Assembly: GCA_937899295.1 (NCBI GenBank)
Contig: CALBPO010000217.1
Span: 1 to 20,668, forward strand
DNA: 20,668 nucleotides
From: an uncultured Opitutia bacterium
Lineage (GTDB): Bacteria; Verrucomicrobiota; Verrucomicrobiia; Opitutales; Coraliomargaritaceae
Reading direction: 5' to 3'
Position numbers and translations under genes: made by a program. Each line of letters starts with the position of its first letter. Position 1 is the stretch's first letter. The notes below the pieces were generated by a model, which was not told where the DNA came from, did no database searches, and was given only the letters and a program-made list of their open reading frames with translations. This document shows, in pieces, positions 9,001-20,668 of the stretch.

Positions 9001-10131
9001 TCATACACGTGTCTTACGGAAACTTGATGGTGGCTCGCCAGCGACCCGCTTGAAGACCGCAGCCATTCGCTCGGCATCGTTGAAGCCACACAAATCCGAG
9101 ATCACTCCGATCGGATGATTCGTCTGCGCAAGCAACTGCTTTGCACGAGCGATACGTAATCGACACAGCATCTCCCATGGCGAGCAACGGTAAAACTCCC
9201 TAAACTTGCGTTCTAAGCTGCGCCGGGCAATCCGTAAGTCATCACACATCTGCCCAATGTTAATAGAGTCTTGCAGGCGTTCGGAAAGGTGGGACATCGC
9301 TCGGCGCAACTGCGGATCATCCACTGCGAGGTGATTGGCCGAGTGCCGCATGACCACGCCGCTGGGTGCGACAAGAACCGGCTCAGGCGCAAGCTTCTTT
9401 TTGAATAACAAAGCTTGCATCGACTCCCCCACCAGAGCACCGATCGCATCCCATGGGATCGCCACGCTTGAAAGCATCGGGTGGCTTAGCCCGCAGACTA
9501 GCTCATCGTTATTCGCGCCTATCACAGCTACCTGCTCTGGCACCGCGATGCCGAGTTGCAAACAGCTGCTACAAAGAAAACGCCCCAAAGGGTCGTGCAC
9601 CGCAAAAATGCCTACAGGCTTGGGAAGCGACTCCAACCAAGCGCGCAGCGAATCGCTCGGTTCGACAAAGTGTTCGCTATAGCGCGCATCTTCAAAAGCC
9701 GTCTCTGTGTGTACTGACACAGGAAAATCTACCGCTTGCAAAAAACCGTCTATTCGTTGCCCCGAATAGGGCGAGCCATTACCCAAACAAGCAAAACTGC
9801 GAAATCCTGCTTGTAGAAAAGCCTCGGCCGCGGCTGCACCCACTGCGCGGTCGTCCACATCAATACTAACGACGCCTGGATAGCTATAGTCCGTGTCTGC
9901 GATCACGGTGGGTAGATCGAGCTTGAGCATCGCCTCGGTCACCTCGGGTAACCATTCGGTGATCAGTCCACGTGGATTCAACTCGCGAAGCAAATCCAAT
10001 AACTCATTGATGGGTCGGTGGATACTTACAATTCGAAAGTCATGCTCTCGACGCACGAAAGGCATCAATGCAGGCGTCAGGCGGCGCAAAAAAACCTCGG
10101 ACATGACTATGGCAATTTGCTGGCTCATCAA
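9001..10131 (-). CDS. xylR: XylR-type xylose-responsive AraC family regulator
   Basis: Likely activator of the xyl genes on binding D-xylose. The 376-residue protein has two parts. Residues 1 to about 265 form a LacI/periplasmic-binding-like sensor (TVIADTDYSYPGVVSIDVDDRAVG, FRSFACLGNG, VAVIGANNDELVCGLSHP). Residues about 275-376 form an AraC DNA-binding domain with two helix-turn-helices (INIGQMCDDLRIARRSLERKF and IGVISDLCGFNDAERMAAVFK). This sensor-plus-AraC order and length match E. coli XylR (392 aa). Two consecutive ATGs mark the start; either may be used. Position next to and divergent from xylA supports the substrate assignment. GalR/RhaR-like specificity cannot be excluded from sequence alone. 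Confidence 0.9.
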   Translation of the reverse strand: MMSQQIAIVMSEVFLRRLTPALMPFVRREHDFRIVSIHRPINELLDLLRELNPRGLITEWLPEVTEAMLKLDLPTVIADTDYSYPGVVSIDVDDRAVGAAAAEAFLQAGFRSFACLGNGSPYSGQRIDGFLQAVDFPVSVHTETAFEDARYSEHFVEPSDSLRAWLESLPKPVGIFAVHDPLGRFLCSSCLQLGIAVPEQVAVIGANNDELVCGLSHPMLSSVAIPWDAIGALVGESMQALLFKKKLAPEPVLVAPSGVVMRHSANHLAVDDPQLRRAMSHLSERLQDSINIGQMCDDLRIARRSLERKFREFYRCSPWEMLCRLRIARAKQLLAQTNHPIGVISDLCGFNDAERMAAVFKRVAGEPPSSFRKTRV

Positions 10132-10302
10132 ACATCAGTTCAAAATACAATTTGGCGTAAATCAACAGAATATAATCGCATTTTGCGGTGTCAGTTACTC
10201 GGTCAATTTGGTATTATGGGCTAAGAAGCTGGGTTGATTGAGCGCCCAGTCAAATTCTCCTAACTCAACTAACCAAATCAGCGCCCAGCGCCACATTACA
10301 TT
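10132..10302. promoter_or_regulatory. xylR-xylA divergent promoter/operator region
   Basis: This 171-bp spacer separates the regulator from its presumed target. Visible elements are an 8-bp direct repeat CAATTTGG at 10148-10155 and 10204-10211, a hyphenated palindrome CGCATTTTGCG at 10177-10187, and a perfect TATAAT at 10171-10176 on the plus strand without a well-spaced -35. On the minus strand CTGACA (10189-10194) and TATTCT are 16 bp apart, a plausible xylR promoter. AraC-type activators often bind direct repeats, which fits, but no site is proven. Confidence 0.45.
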
Positions 10303-11607
10303 ATGCCACATTTCGACTGCGACAAAATCCAATTTGAAGGCACCAGCTCTAAGAGCTCACTTGCTTTCAAGCACTACAATCCCGACGAGATAGTCGGTGA
10401 AAAATCAATGAAGGATCACCTTCGTTTCGCCGCGCCCTACTGGCACGTCATGCGCAACGAACTCGGCGACCCCTTTGGTGCTGGAACTGCCGTCATGCCC
10501 TGGGATGATGGTTCAAACTCCGTCGAAAACGCCGTCACTCGCGTCGACGTATTCTTTGAATTTCTCGAGAAAATTGGTATCGACTTTTACTGCTGGCACG
10601 ACCGCGACATCGCCCCCGAACTCGGCGATCTAGCCGCCTCCAACGCAGCGCTTGACGCCGTCGTCGCCAAACTCAAGGCCAAGCAAAAGGAAACCGGCGT
10701 CCAGTTGCTTTGGGGCACAGCTTGCCTCTTTTCCCATCCACGCTATTCGCAAGGAGGCGCCACGTCGCCAGATGCCAACGTATTTGCCTATGCAGCTGCG
10801 CAAGTCAAAAAAGCTCTTGAATGCACGAAAGAACTCGACGGCCTCGGCTATACATTTTGGGGCGGTCGCGAAGGCTACAGCACACTACTCAATACCAACA
10901 TGAAGCGCGAGCTAGACCACCTCGCTGCCTTTCTGCACATGGCTATCGCTCATGCAGATAAAATCGGCTTCGACGGCCCCTTCTACATCGAGCCAAAGCC
11001 ACGTGAGCCATCCACTCACCAGTATGACAGCGACTCCGCGGCTTGTCTAAACTTCCTCCGCGAATACGGTCTCATGGATCGCTTTAAATTGAACATCGAG
11101 ACGAACCACGCCACGCTGGCTGGACACACGATGCAACACGAACTCACCGTTTGCAACAACGCCAACATGCTCGGCAGTGTCGACGCCAACCGTGGCGACG
11201 AGCTCATCGGCTGGGACACCGATCAGTTCCCGACCGACATCTACTTGACCACACAGGTCATGCTCTGCGTGCTCGAAATGGGTGGCCTCACAACTGGCGG
11301 CCTCAACTTCGACGCCAAGCGCCGCCGTGAATCTCACGAACCGATCGACCTAATGCATGCCCACATCGGCGGCATGGATGCCTTCGCACGTGGCCTCAAA
11401 GTCGCCCACGCGATCCGTGAAGATGGCCGACTAAAAGACTTTGTCGATGCACGCTATAGCACATTCGACAAGGATATCGGCTCCAAGGTCGAAGCCGGCG
11501 AGGTGGGTTTCGAAGAACTCGAAAAATATGCCCTCGGTAACGGCGAGCCAGTCCTCGGCAGCGGACGTCAAGAAATGCTAGAAAACTTGATTAACGAGTT
11601 TCTATAA
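10303..11607 (+). CDS. xylA: D-xylose isomerase
   Basis: Converts D-xylose to D-xylulose; cytoplasmic, metal-dependent TIM-barrel enzyme. The 434-residue product matches the class II length (E. coli 440). Visible active-site residues are the His99/Asp102 pair in [18 protein letters not shown] (186-192), the metal and substrate ligands in IEPKP (229-233), NIETNHA with Glu266 and His269, GSVDANRGD (291-299), GWDTDQFP (303-310) and NFDAKRR with Asp337. All key residues are intact. The ATG at 10303 is preceded by no Shine-Dalgarno. It is the first gene of a xylA-xylB pair and divergent from xylR, so xylose-induced transcription is expected. Confidence 0.97.
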   Translation: MPHFDCDKIQFEGTSSKSSLAFKHYNPDEIVGEKSMKDHLRFAAPYWHVMRNELGDPFGAGTAVMPWDDGSNSVENAVTRVDVFFEFLEKIGIDFYCWHDRDIAPELGDLAASNAALDAVVAKLKAKQKETGVQLLWGTACLFSHPRYSQGGATSPDANVFAYAAAQVKKALECTKELDGLGYTFWGGREGYSTLLNTNMKRELDHLAAFLHMAIAHADKIGFDGPFYIEPKPREPSTHQYDSDSAACLNFLREYGLMDRFKLNIETNHATLAGHTMQHELTVCNNANMLGSVDANRGDELIGWDTDQFPTDIYLTTQVMLCVLEMGGLTTGGLNFDAKRRRESHEPIDLMHAHIGGMDAFARGLKVAHAIREDGRLKDFVDARYSTFDKDIGSKVEAGEVGFEELEKYALGNGEPVLGSGRQEMLENLINEFL

Positions 11608-11622
11608 AATCTCGCCGACTTA

Positions 11623-11664
11623 AGCGAGAAGTGAAGAGTGATCAAAAACTCTCCACTTCTCGCT
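11623..11664 (+). terminator. Hairpin between xylA and xylB (attenuator or processing stem)
   Basis: Left arm GCGAGAAGTGAAGAGT (11624-11639) and right arm ACTCTCCACTTCTCGC (11648-11663) pair over 16 bp with one A-C mismatch around an 8-nt loop; one further A-T pair closes the base. The following TCCTTT is only a weak U-tract. It begins 16 nt after the xylA stop. It may act as a partial terminator lowering xylB relative to xylA, or as an RNA-stabilising stem. Confidence 0.6.
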
Positions 11665-11710
11665 CCTTTGCCTATCTCCCCGATCCACTTCTGACTCCAC
11701 GCTTGCAATC

Positions 11711-13264
11711 ATGCCCTACGCACTCGGAATCGACTCCTCAACTCAAAGCTGCTCCTGTATCGTGATCGATACGGACACTCAATCCGTCGTCGCAGAAGCG
11801 GCCGTTAATTTCGGCGAATGTTTGCCGCAATACAAAGCACCCTCTGGCTTCATCCCAGGAGGCTCCGAAGGCGAAGTCCACAGCGACCCACTCATGTGGC
11901 TGGACGCGCTAGAACAGCTACTTGGAGACTTAAAGGCAAAATGCGACCTTTCTAAAGTCATCGCCATCTCAGGAGCTGGCCAACAACACGGCTCAGTTTA
12001 CCTAAATGATCGCTGGCCAAATTGTATCAATAATTTAGATACAAAGGAAAGTCTCTCCACGCAAATCGCGCCCTGTCTCACACGCGACACATCTCCCATC
12101 TGGATGGACAGTTCGACCAGCACGGAATGCCGAGAAATCGCCGAGGCAGTCGGTGGTGACTCAATCGTCTGCAGTAGGTCTGGTTCCATCGCCATCGAGC
12201 GCTTCACCGGTCCACAAATCAGACGTTTCTACAAAACCTCACCCGAAGCCTACAGCCAAACAGCCCGTATTCACCTAGTGAGCTCCTTCCTCTGCTCTAT
12301 ACTCTGTGGCGCAGAGGCAGACATCGACACTGGCGACGGCGCAGGCATGAATCTGCTCAATATCCAAGATTGGGACTGGGATACCGACCTACTCGAAGCA
12401 ACCGCTCCCGAGCTAATCAAGCGACTGCCTAAAGTCGCTCAAGGTAGTACCACAGCTGGAAAAATCTCCGATTACTTTATTCAAAAATACGGTTTTGCCT
12501 CAAACACACCAATCACCATCTTCACGGGCGACAACCCTAGCAGCCTCGTCGGCATGGGCGCTAGTAAGCCAGGTAAACTCGTCGTCTCTCTCGGTACTTC
12601 CGACACTTTCTTCGCCGCCATGCCAGGTGTCGTGGCTGATCCACAAGGCTGTGGCCACGTATTTGGAAATCCCGCTGGAGGCTCGATGTCACTGCAATGC
12701 TTTGTCAATGGTTCCCTCGCTCGCGAAGAGGTTAAAGACAAATTTGGTTACGACTGGGGTCAATTCACCGCAGCCTTAATTAACACACCCGCTGGTAATG
12801 ATGACAAGATTATGGTTCCCTTCTTCCGCCCCGAGATCAGTCCACGCGTAGATCTCAAAGCACCCATCCTAGAGGGTAGTGATGCCTTCGAAAGCTGGCA
12901 AGATGCCGACGCTGCCATCCGCGCCTGCGTGGAAGGACAATTTATCAACATGAAACTACGTACTGATTGGATGCAGTTGAAACCCGAAGTCATTTATCTA
13001 ACAGGCGGCGCGTCAAAAAATGATGCCATCGCCCAAGTCGCCGCTGATGTCTTTCAAGCGAAAGTCCAACGCCTCGCTGTCAGTGGCTCGGTCGCACTTG
13101 GTGCTTCGCTGCGAGCTGCGAGTCATAGTCTAGGCCTCGACCTAGATGAAATGGAAGGGCAGTTCTGCAAACCCGAAGCCGGCAGCACCATCGAACCTAA
13201 AGCCCCCAGCGACGCTTACAAAAGTGCATCAAAGGTAATTGAAGGTTTGTTGCGAAAAAGATAG
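11711..13264 (+). CDS. xylB: Xylulokinase, FGGY carbohydrate kinase
   Basis: Phosphorylates D-xylulose to D-xylulose 5-phosphate with ATP, completing entry of xylose into the pentose phosphate pathway. The 517-residue protein shows FGGY-family landmarks: N-terminal phosphate loop GIDSSTQSCSC (6-16), sugar-site GAGQQHGSVYL (88-98) and WMDSST (131-136), the motif GDGAGMNLL with the likely catalytic Asp209, the second-domain GDNPSSLVGMGA (273-284), VSLGTSDTFFA (292-302) and TGGASKND (431-438). The family includes kinases of glycerol, ribulose and others; the neighbouring xylose isomerase gene fixes the most likely substrate. There is no Shine-Dalgarno before the ATG. The 103-bp gap from xylA holds the hairpin. 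Confidence 0.93.
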   Translation: MPYALGIDSSTQSCSCIVIDTDTQSVVAEAAVNFGECLPQYKAPSGFIPGGSEGEVHSDPLMWLDALEQLLGDLKAKCDLSKVIAISGAGQQHGSVYLNDRWPNCINNLDTKESLSTQIAPCLTRDTSPIWMDSSTSTECREIAEAVGGDSIVCSRSGSIAIERFTGPQIRRFYKTSPEAYSQTARIHLVSSFLCSILCGAEADIDTGDGAGMNLLNIQDWDWDTDLLEATAPELIKRLPKVAQGSTTAGKISDYFIQKYGFASNTPITIFTGDNPSSLVGMGASKPGKLVVSLGTSDTFFAAMPGVVADPQGCGHVFGNPAGGSMSLQCFVNGSLAREEVKDKFGYDWGQFTAALINTPAGNDDKIMVPFFRPEISPRVDLKAPILEGSDAFESWQDADAAIRACVEGQFINMKLRTDWMQLKPEVIYLTGGASKNDAIAQVAADVFQAKVQRLAVSGSVALGASLRAASHSLGLDLDEMEGQFCKPEAGSTIEPKAPSDAYKSASKVIEGLLRKR

Positions 13265-13265
13265 T

Positions 13266-13297
13266 GCTATTCATCCCGAGCGCCATTTGCGAATAGC
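13266..13297. terminator. Weak inverted repeat between xylB and vapC ends
   Basis: GCTATTC (13266-13272) and GAATAGC (13291-13297) form a 7-bp stem around an 18-nt loop in the 53-bp gap between the convergent xylB and vapC stops. The location suits a terminator, but there is no clear U-tract and the loop is long. Confidence 0.25.
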
Positions 13298-13317
13298 TTG
13301 TCCTTGCTAGTCATTAA

Positions 13318-13731
13318 TTACTCAAACGGGTTTACTATTTCCAAGTCACCGAGCAAACCGCTTGGTTGTAAATCCTCTGAATAGAGCTGCTTCGCTCCTG
13401 AAGCAAGCGCAGCACCCACAATCAAACTATCGTAAAAGCAATATTGCGCTTGCGACTGAATCCTCAGAGCTTGCTCATAAATGGCTGAAGTCGGCATAAC
13501 CCGACAATTCGGCAATAAAACTAGATTTAGATAATCGCACAGATCTTTGGGCTGCATAGGCTTTCTAAATCGATGCAAAGCAAGGTTACTAAATTCCTGC
13601 ACGACCTGCCAGCTGATGCACCAGTCCATCTCACGCTGGATCATCTCCTGCGCGACTAGTCTTTTTTCAGGCGCTGACCAATCAAATGCGTAAACCAACA
13701 CATTGGTATCTAAAAATACCTTAGCGGGCAT
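13318..13731 (-). CDS. vapC: VapC-type PIN-domain toxin ribonuclease
   Basis: PIN-domain endoribonuclease, the toxin of a type II toxin-antitoxin pair. The 137-residue length is typical. The acidic metal-binding set is intact: Asp8 in FLDTNVLVYA, Glu46 in VVQEFSNL, Asp101 in FYDSLIVGAAL and Asp120 in YSEDLQ. The start codon lies inside the end of the antitoxin gene (11-nt overlap), which points to translational coupling and a single operon. The physiological target (tRNA, rRNA or mRNA) cannot be read from sequence. The pair sits between xylB and an unrelated gene, as expected for an acquired stability module. Confidence 0.92.
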   Translation of the reverse strand: MPAKVFLDTNVLVYAFDWSAPEKRLVAQEMIQREMDWCISWQVVQEFSNLALHRFRKPMQPKDLCDYLNLVLLPNCRVMPTSAIYEQALRIQSQAQYCFYDSLIVGAALASGAKQLYSEDLQPSGLLGDLEIVNPFE

Positions 13732-13939
13732 TCATCTCCTCTCGACTAAAATTGCCACCTGTATCGACTCCATCTAGACGATCGAGGAGCGCTCCAATTT
13801 TAGAACTGCGCTCTTTTTGCTCAGCGACCTCTGCCAGCCACTGTCTAAAGAGTTGATTTAGGGTAGTTTGACGGGCTCGAGCTTGCTCGCGAGCTCGGGC
13901 AATAAGATCCTCATCGGCACTTAAGGTAATATTCTTCAT
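13721..13939 (-). CDS. vapB: VapB-type ribbon-helix-helix antitoxin
   Basis: Antitoxin that should bind and inhibit the downstream VapC and repress their shared promoter. The 72-residue product begins with a short beta-strand (KNITLSADE) followed by two helices (EDLIARAREQARARQ and TLNQLFRQWLAEV), the layout of a ribbon-helix-helix DNA-binding domain. The acidic C-terminal tail (about 45-72) would be the toxin-binding part. The start ATG at 13937-13939 touches the edge of a 36-bp palindrome, which supports autoregulation. No Shine-Dalgarno precedes it. The exact antitoxin subfamily is not certain. Confidence 0.88.
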   Translation of the reverse strand: MKNITLSADEDLIARAREQARARQTTLNQLFRQWLAEVAEQKERSSKIGALLDRLDGVDTGGNFSREEMNAR

Positions 13940-13990
13940 TTACACTATATTAGTGCACACTATTATAGTGTAAAGTATATTTTTAAGCAA
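13939..13990 (-). promoter_or_regulatory. vapBC promoter with 36-bp palindromic operator
   Basis: Arms TTTACACTATATTAGTG (13939-13955) and CACTATTATAGTGTAAA (13958-13974) are reverse complements at 16 of 17 positions around a CA centre. On the minus strand the palindrome contains a perfect -10 TATAAT (13962-13967), with a weak -35 TTGCTT (13985-13990) 17 bp away. Transcription would start about 15 nt before the vapB ATG. Each arm holds two half-sites of the ACACTAT/TAGTG type, suiting cooperative binding of RHH dimers. Confidence 0.75.
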
Positions 13991-14147
13991 ATTACCCCAA
14001 AGCATCGGTCGGGCAAACAGGAGTGCGATTAAAAAAATCCGGAAACATCCTCCTTCGGCCTCAATTATTGTCTCGCAGACCCATACATTTGATTAAAAAT
14101 AACAAGATGGGTTGTTTTCCACACGCGCATTGTTATGTATATAAAGT
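13991..14147. other. Spacer upstream of the DUF5069-like gene
   Basis: No gene is supported here. On the plus strand TTGTTT (14112-14117) and TATGTA (14134-14139), 16 bp apart, form a possible promoter for the gene at 14148. It would place the transcript start within a few bases of the ATG, giving an almost leaderless mRNA. Low confidence. Confidence 0.3.
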
Positions 14148-14672
14148 ATGGATCATTACACATACCAAAAAAGTTTAAAAATAATTTGGGAAGGGGCGGT
14201 AGCTAAATATAAGGAGGGGTGTCGCGAAGTAGAAAGCTACTTCGACGAAGCGACCTTAACAGAGCTAGCTTCCATCGGCCTTCAGGCAATTGATGTTTAT
14301 GACTATGCAGAAGACTTCGTAACCAGAGGTGAGCCAGACTTTGAGACCTTCTTGATGGTTAGCGAAGCGCGCCGCGACTACTTTTTGACCGTGCAAGAAG
14401 GTAAGCCCTCGGGAAATACGCTCGATTCAAGCACACTCCCTCCGAAGACCGATGAGGTGGTAGGCATCGTCTGGTTACCGCGTATTATGCCTAAAGCAAT
14501 TGCTAAGCTGCGCGGCGAGTTGCCACCCGAGACGATGTATGGCTGTGGGGGCGACCGAAACTTTTTTAAGGAAAACAATATCCACCCTGCTGAGTTCCTC
14601 AGAGCGGCATGGGCCTACGAAGATGAAACGAGCAAACTCATTGATTGGGTAGTGGCTCGAAAATCCTCGTAG
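14148..14672 (+). CDS. DUF5069-like protein of unknown function
   Basis: A 174-residue soluble protein with no signal peptide or membrane segment. The C-terminal half (GIVWLPRIMPKAIAKLRGEL, then FFKENNIHPAEFLRAAW and SKLIDWVV) resembles the DUF5069 pattern as I remember it: an LPR..DKA.A.L block, a FF.F.GI block and a terminal W. The N-terminal part (1-90) is acidic and predicted helical. Function is unknown. It is followed after 38 nt by the glutaredoxin-like gene, so the two are probably co-transcribed. The ATG at 14148 has no Shine-Dalgarno and may be close to the transcription start. Confidence 0.75.
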   Translation: MDHYTYQKSLKIIWEGAVAKYKEGCREVESYFDEATLTELASIGLQAIDVYDYAEDFVTRGEPDFETFLMVSEARRDYFLTVQEGKPSGNTLDSSTLPPKTDEVVGIVWLPRIMPKAIAKLRGELPPETMYGCGGDRNFFKENNIHPAEFLRAAWAYEDETSKLIDWVVARKSS

Positions 14673-14710
14673 TTGACAAGTTCTCAAAATCCACCACACA
14701 GATCAATATT

Positions 14711-15046
14711 ATGAAAATCATCGCATACTTAAAACCGACCTGCGGTTGGAGCATGGGCGTCCGCGCAATCATGAAAAAATACGGCCTCGAATACGAAGAC
14801 CGAGACATTATCAACGATTCAGCTCAATATGCGGAGATGGTCGAAAAATCTGGACAACCTCTCTCTCCCTGCGTCGAAATAAATGGCTCCATGCTCGCAG
14901 ACGTGAGTGGTGAAGAAGTCGAAAACTACATGCTGAGTAACGGCTTAGTCTCTCAGAACAACGCAGAGGCGGAGGCACCCACCAACGCACCCTGCACCGA
15001 TGAAGAACACGAGGCGATGCGCTCAAAAACAGTCCGTTTTTTCTAA
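14711..15046 (+). CDS. Glutaredoxin-like protein with CGWS motif and C-terminal tail
   Basis: A 111-residue thioredoxin-fold protein of the glutaredoxin type. The active-site loop is KPTCGWSMG, with Cys11 and Ser14, so it is a CxxS (monothiol-like) form close to the CGFS glutaredoxins that carry iron-sulfur clusters or reduce glutathionylated proteins. The expected cis-proline is in LSPCVEI (Pro53), followed by an extra Cys54. Residues about 80-111 form a tail beyond the usual fold, containing Cys95 and ending KTVRFF. The ATG at 14711 was chosen because translation from it gives a normal glutaredoxin N-terminus (MKIIAYLK); the frame is open upstream, but that extension would overlap the end of the previous gene. 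Confidence 0.85.
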   Translation: MKIIAYLKPTCGWSMGVRAIMKKYGLEYEDRDIINDSAQYAEMVEKSGQPLSPCVEINGSMLADVSGEEVENYMLSNGLVSQNNAEAEAPTNAPCTDEEHEAMRSKTVRFF

Positions 15047-15319
15047 GTTTTGCAAATAGTCGGGTCGGAATCTCGCATTAGGACGATCCATTCCGAGCCT
15101 CATCAATGAAGGCGGAACTACAAGTTTTCAGTCATTTCAACATCAATTTGGCTCGAAAAATGTTCTACCAAAAACAAGATTGGGTATTTTTCCTAGACAG
15201 CCAACTCTGAGTGACTAAATTAGATCTTCTTTTGGTCCTTGACATAGTAGCGCTCGATTTAATTTGGATCCGGTTTGCAAATGGCGACAAATACAGCACT
15301 AAAATATTTATAGACAGAT
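15047..15319. other. Leader region upstream of gltB
   Basis: This 273-bp spacer is the longest non-coding stretch in the window. It contains a 7-bp inverted repeat TCGGAAT (15065-15071) / ATTCCGA (15090-15096) just after the glutaredoxin gene, possibly a weak terminator. It also holds a 34-codon ATG-initiated open frame at 15106-15210 of doubtful reality and a perfect -35-like TTGACA at 15239-15244 without a well-spaced -10. Nearer the start, TAAAAT (15300-15305) could serve as -10. No known riboswitch was recognised. Confidence 0.4.
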
Positions 15320-19969
<4,650 letters not shown>

Positions 19970-20077
19970 TGTCCTACAGCCAAAATTAAGGAGTCGAAAG
20001 ACAAGATCAGAAATTTGATTTAGCCACCAAAATGAACTCTTTCTACTCCCAACTAACAACTTTCAACTCTTAAAAAT
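19970..20077 (+). other. gltB-gltD spacer with CAACTNN heptad repeats
   Basis: Three direct heptads of the form CAACTNN (CAACTAA, CAACTTT, CAACTCT) run without gaps from 20050 to 20070, ending 7 nt before the gltD ATG. An ATG at 20032 opens a 13-codon frame ([13 protein letters not shown]) that covers them and stops 4 nt before gltD. An AAGGAG at 19988-19993 is not followed by any start codon at useful distance. Confidence 0.5.
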
Positions 20078-20668
20078 ATGGGAAAAGCAACTGGATTTAT
20101 GGAAATCGAGCGCAAGACGATTGCGAATCGTCCGCCACTCGAACGCGTCAAAGATTGGGACGAAATACACGAACATTTTGACGAAGAAAAAGTACAAAAG
20201 CAGGGCGCACGTTGCATGGACTGCGGCACACCTTACTGCCACACAGGAATCACCTTGGCTAACATGGCCAGCGGTTGTCCGGTCAACAACCTAATACCCG
20301 AGTTTAACGATCTCGTTTACCAAGGCAAATGGCAGGGCGCTTACGAGCGCCTTATGAAGACGAATAACTTCCCCGAGTTCACTGGTCGCGTCTGCCCGGC
20401 TCCATGCGAAGGCTCTTGTGTGCTCGGTGTGATCGAACCACCCGTCACGATTAAAGACATCGAGTGCTCCATTATTGACAAAGCATGGAATGAAGGTTGG
20501 GTCACCCCCACCCCGCCCAAAGAGCGCACTGGCAAAAAGATTGCCGTCGTCGGATCAGGACCAGCGGGTCTCGCCGCAGCCGACCAACTGAACAAAGCCG
20601 GGCACCTCGTCACCATTTACGAGCGCGCCGATCGGCCAGGTGGGCTTCTCATGTATGGAATCCCTAAT
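20078..20668 (+). CDS. gltD: Glutamate synthase (NADPH) small subunit, 3' end outside window
   Basis: Supplies electrons from NADPH through FAD and iron-sulfur clusters to GltB. The first 197 codons are present and the frame is open to the right edge. The N-terminal iron-sulfur region has Cys46, Cys49, Cys54 and Cys67 ([11 protein letters not shown] and [18 protein letters not shown]), then Cys106, Cys110 and Cys114 ([13 protein letters not shown]). The FAD-binding Rossmann motif is [15 protein letters not shown] (157-171), with [12 protein letters not shown] at the edge. The stretch between Cys54 and Cys67 is the longer form ([12 protein letters not shown]) found in many GltD proteins. Start chosen at ATG 20078, which gives the usual MGK N-terminus. 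Confidence 0.97.
   Translation, partial: MGKATGFMEIERKTIANRPPLERVKDWDEIHEHFDEEKVQKQGARCMDCGTPYCHTGITLANMASGCPVNNLIPEFNDLVYQGKWQGAYERLMKTNNFPEFTGRVCPAPCEGSCVLGVIEPPVTIKDIECSIIDKAWNEGWVTPTPPKERTGKKIAVVGSGPAGLAAADQLNKAGHLVTIYERADRPGGLLMYGIPN

Noticed and set aside
13868..13898. GC-rich palindromic-looking stretch GCTCGCGAGC inside vapB
   Set aside because: It is explained by repeated Ala-Arg codons in the antitoxin helix (ARAREQARARQ), not by a separate element.
13995..14055. Strong AAGGAGG (minus strand, 14049-14055) followed at once by ATG and an 18-codon frame
   Set aside because: There is no spacing between the SD-like motif and the ATG, the peptide is too short, and SD motifs are not used by the real genes nearby. 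Considered chance.
15264..15279. Sigma-54-like TGG...TTGCA element upstream of gltB
   Set aside because: Only 9 bases separate the GG and GC dinucleotides; the -24/-12 promoter needs exactly 10, so this would not be functional.

Overview
The window looks like chromosomal DNA from a heterotrophic PVC-superphylum bacterium, most likely a marine verrucomicrobium of the Opitutae/Puniceicoccales type. That placement is inference. It rests on a double-length tandem UvrA (the form known from Chlamydiae and relatives), a LacI/AraC-hybrid XylR beside xylA-xylB, and starts that lack Shine-Dalgarno sequences. No rRNA, tRNA, insertion sequence, prophage or CRISPR array is visible.

Layout: (1) 1-3807 (+), the 3' two thirds of a giant uvrA with three of an expected four ABC ATPase modules in view. 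(2) A 33-codon remnant, then a leftward group: yaaA, a small helical lipoprotein and cysI. (3) cysI and cysJ, the two subunits of NADPH sulfite reductase, are transcribed divergently from a 192-bp region with a long, nearly perfect hairpin. (4) xylR is divergent from xylA-xylB: D-xylose isomerisation and phosphorylation under a xylose-sensing activator, with a strong hairpin between xylA and xylB. (5) A vapBC toxin-antitoxin pair whose promoter is a 36-bp palindrome. (6) A DUF5069-like gene followed by a CxxS glutaredoxin-like gene. (7) gltB and the start of gltD, encoding NADPH glutamate synthase; gltD runs off the right edge.

Together the genes cover DNA repair, sulfite reduction to sulfide, xylose entry into the pentose phosphate pathway, and ammonia assimilation (GOGAT). 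Most of this is ordinary core and catabolic gene content, and I do not see a convincing new multi-gene system. The items most worth a second look are non-coding or sub-genic: the cysI/cysJ hairpin, a REP-like in-frame insertion in uvrA, the Glu-for-Asp Walker B change in the last UvrA ATPase, the vapBC palindromic operator, the xylA/xylB hairpin, and the uniform lack of Shine-Dalgarno sequences.
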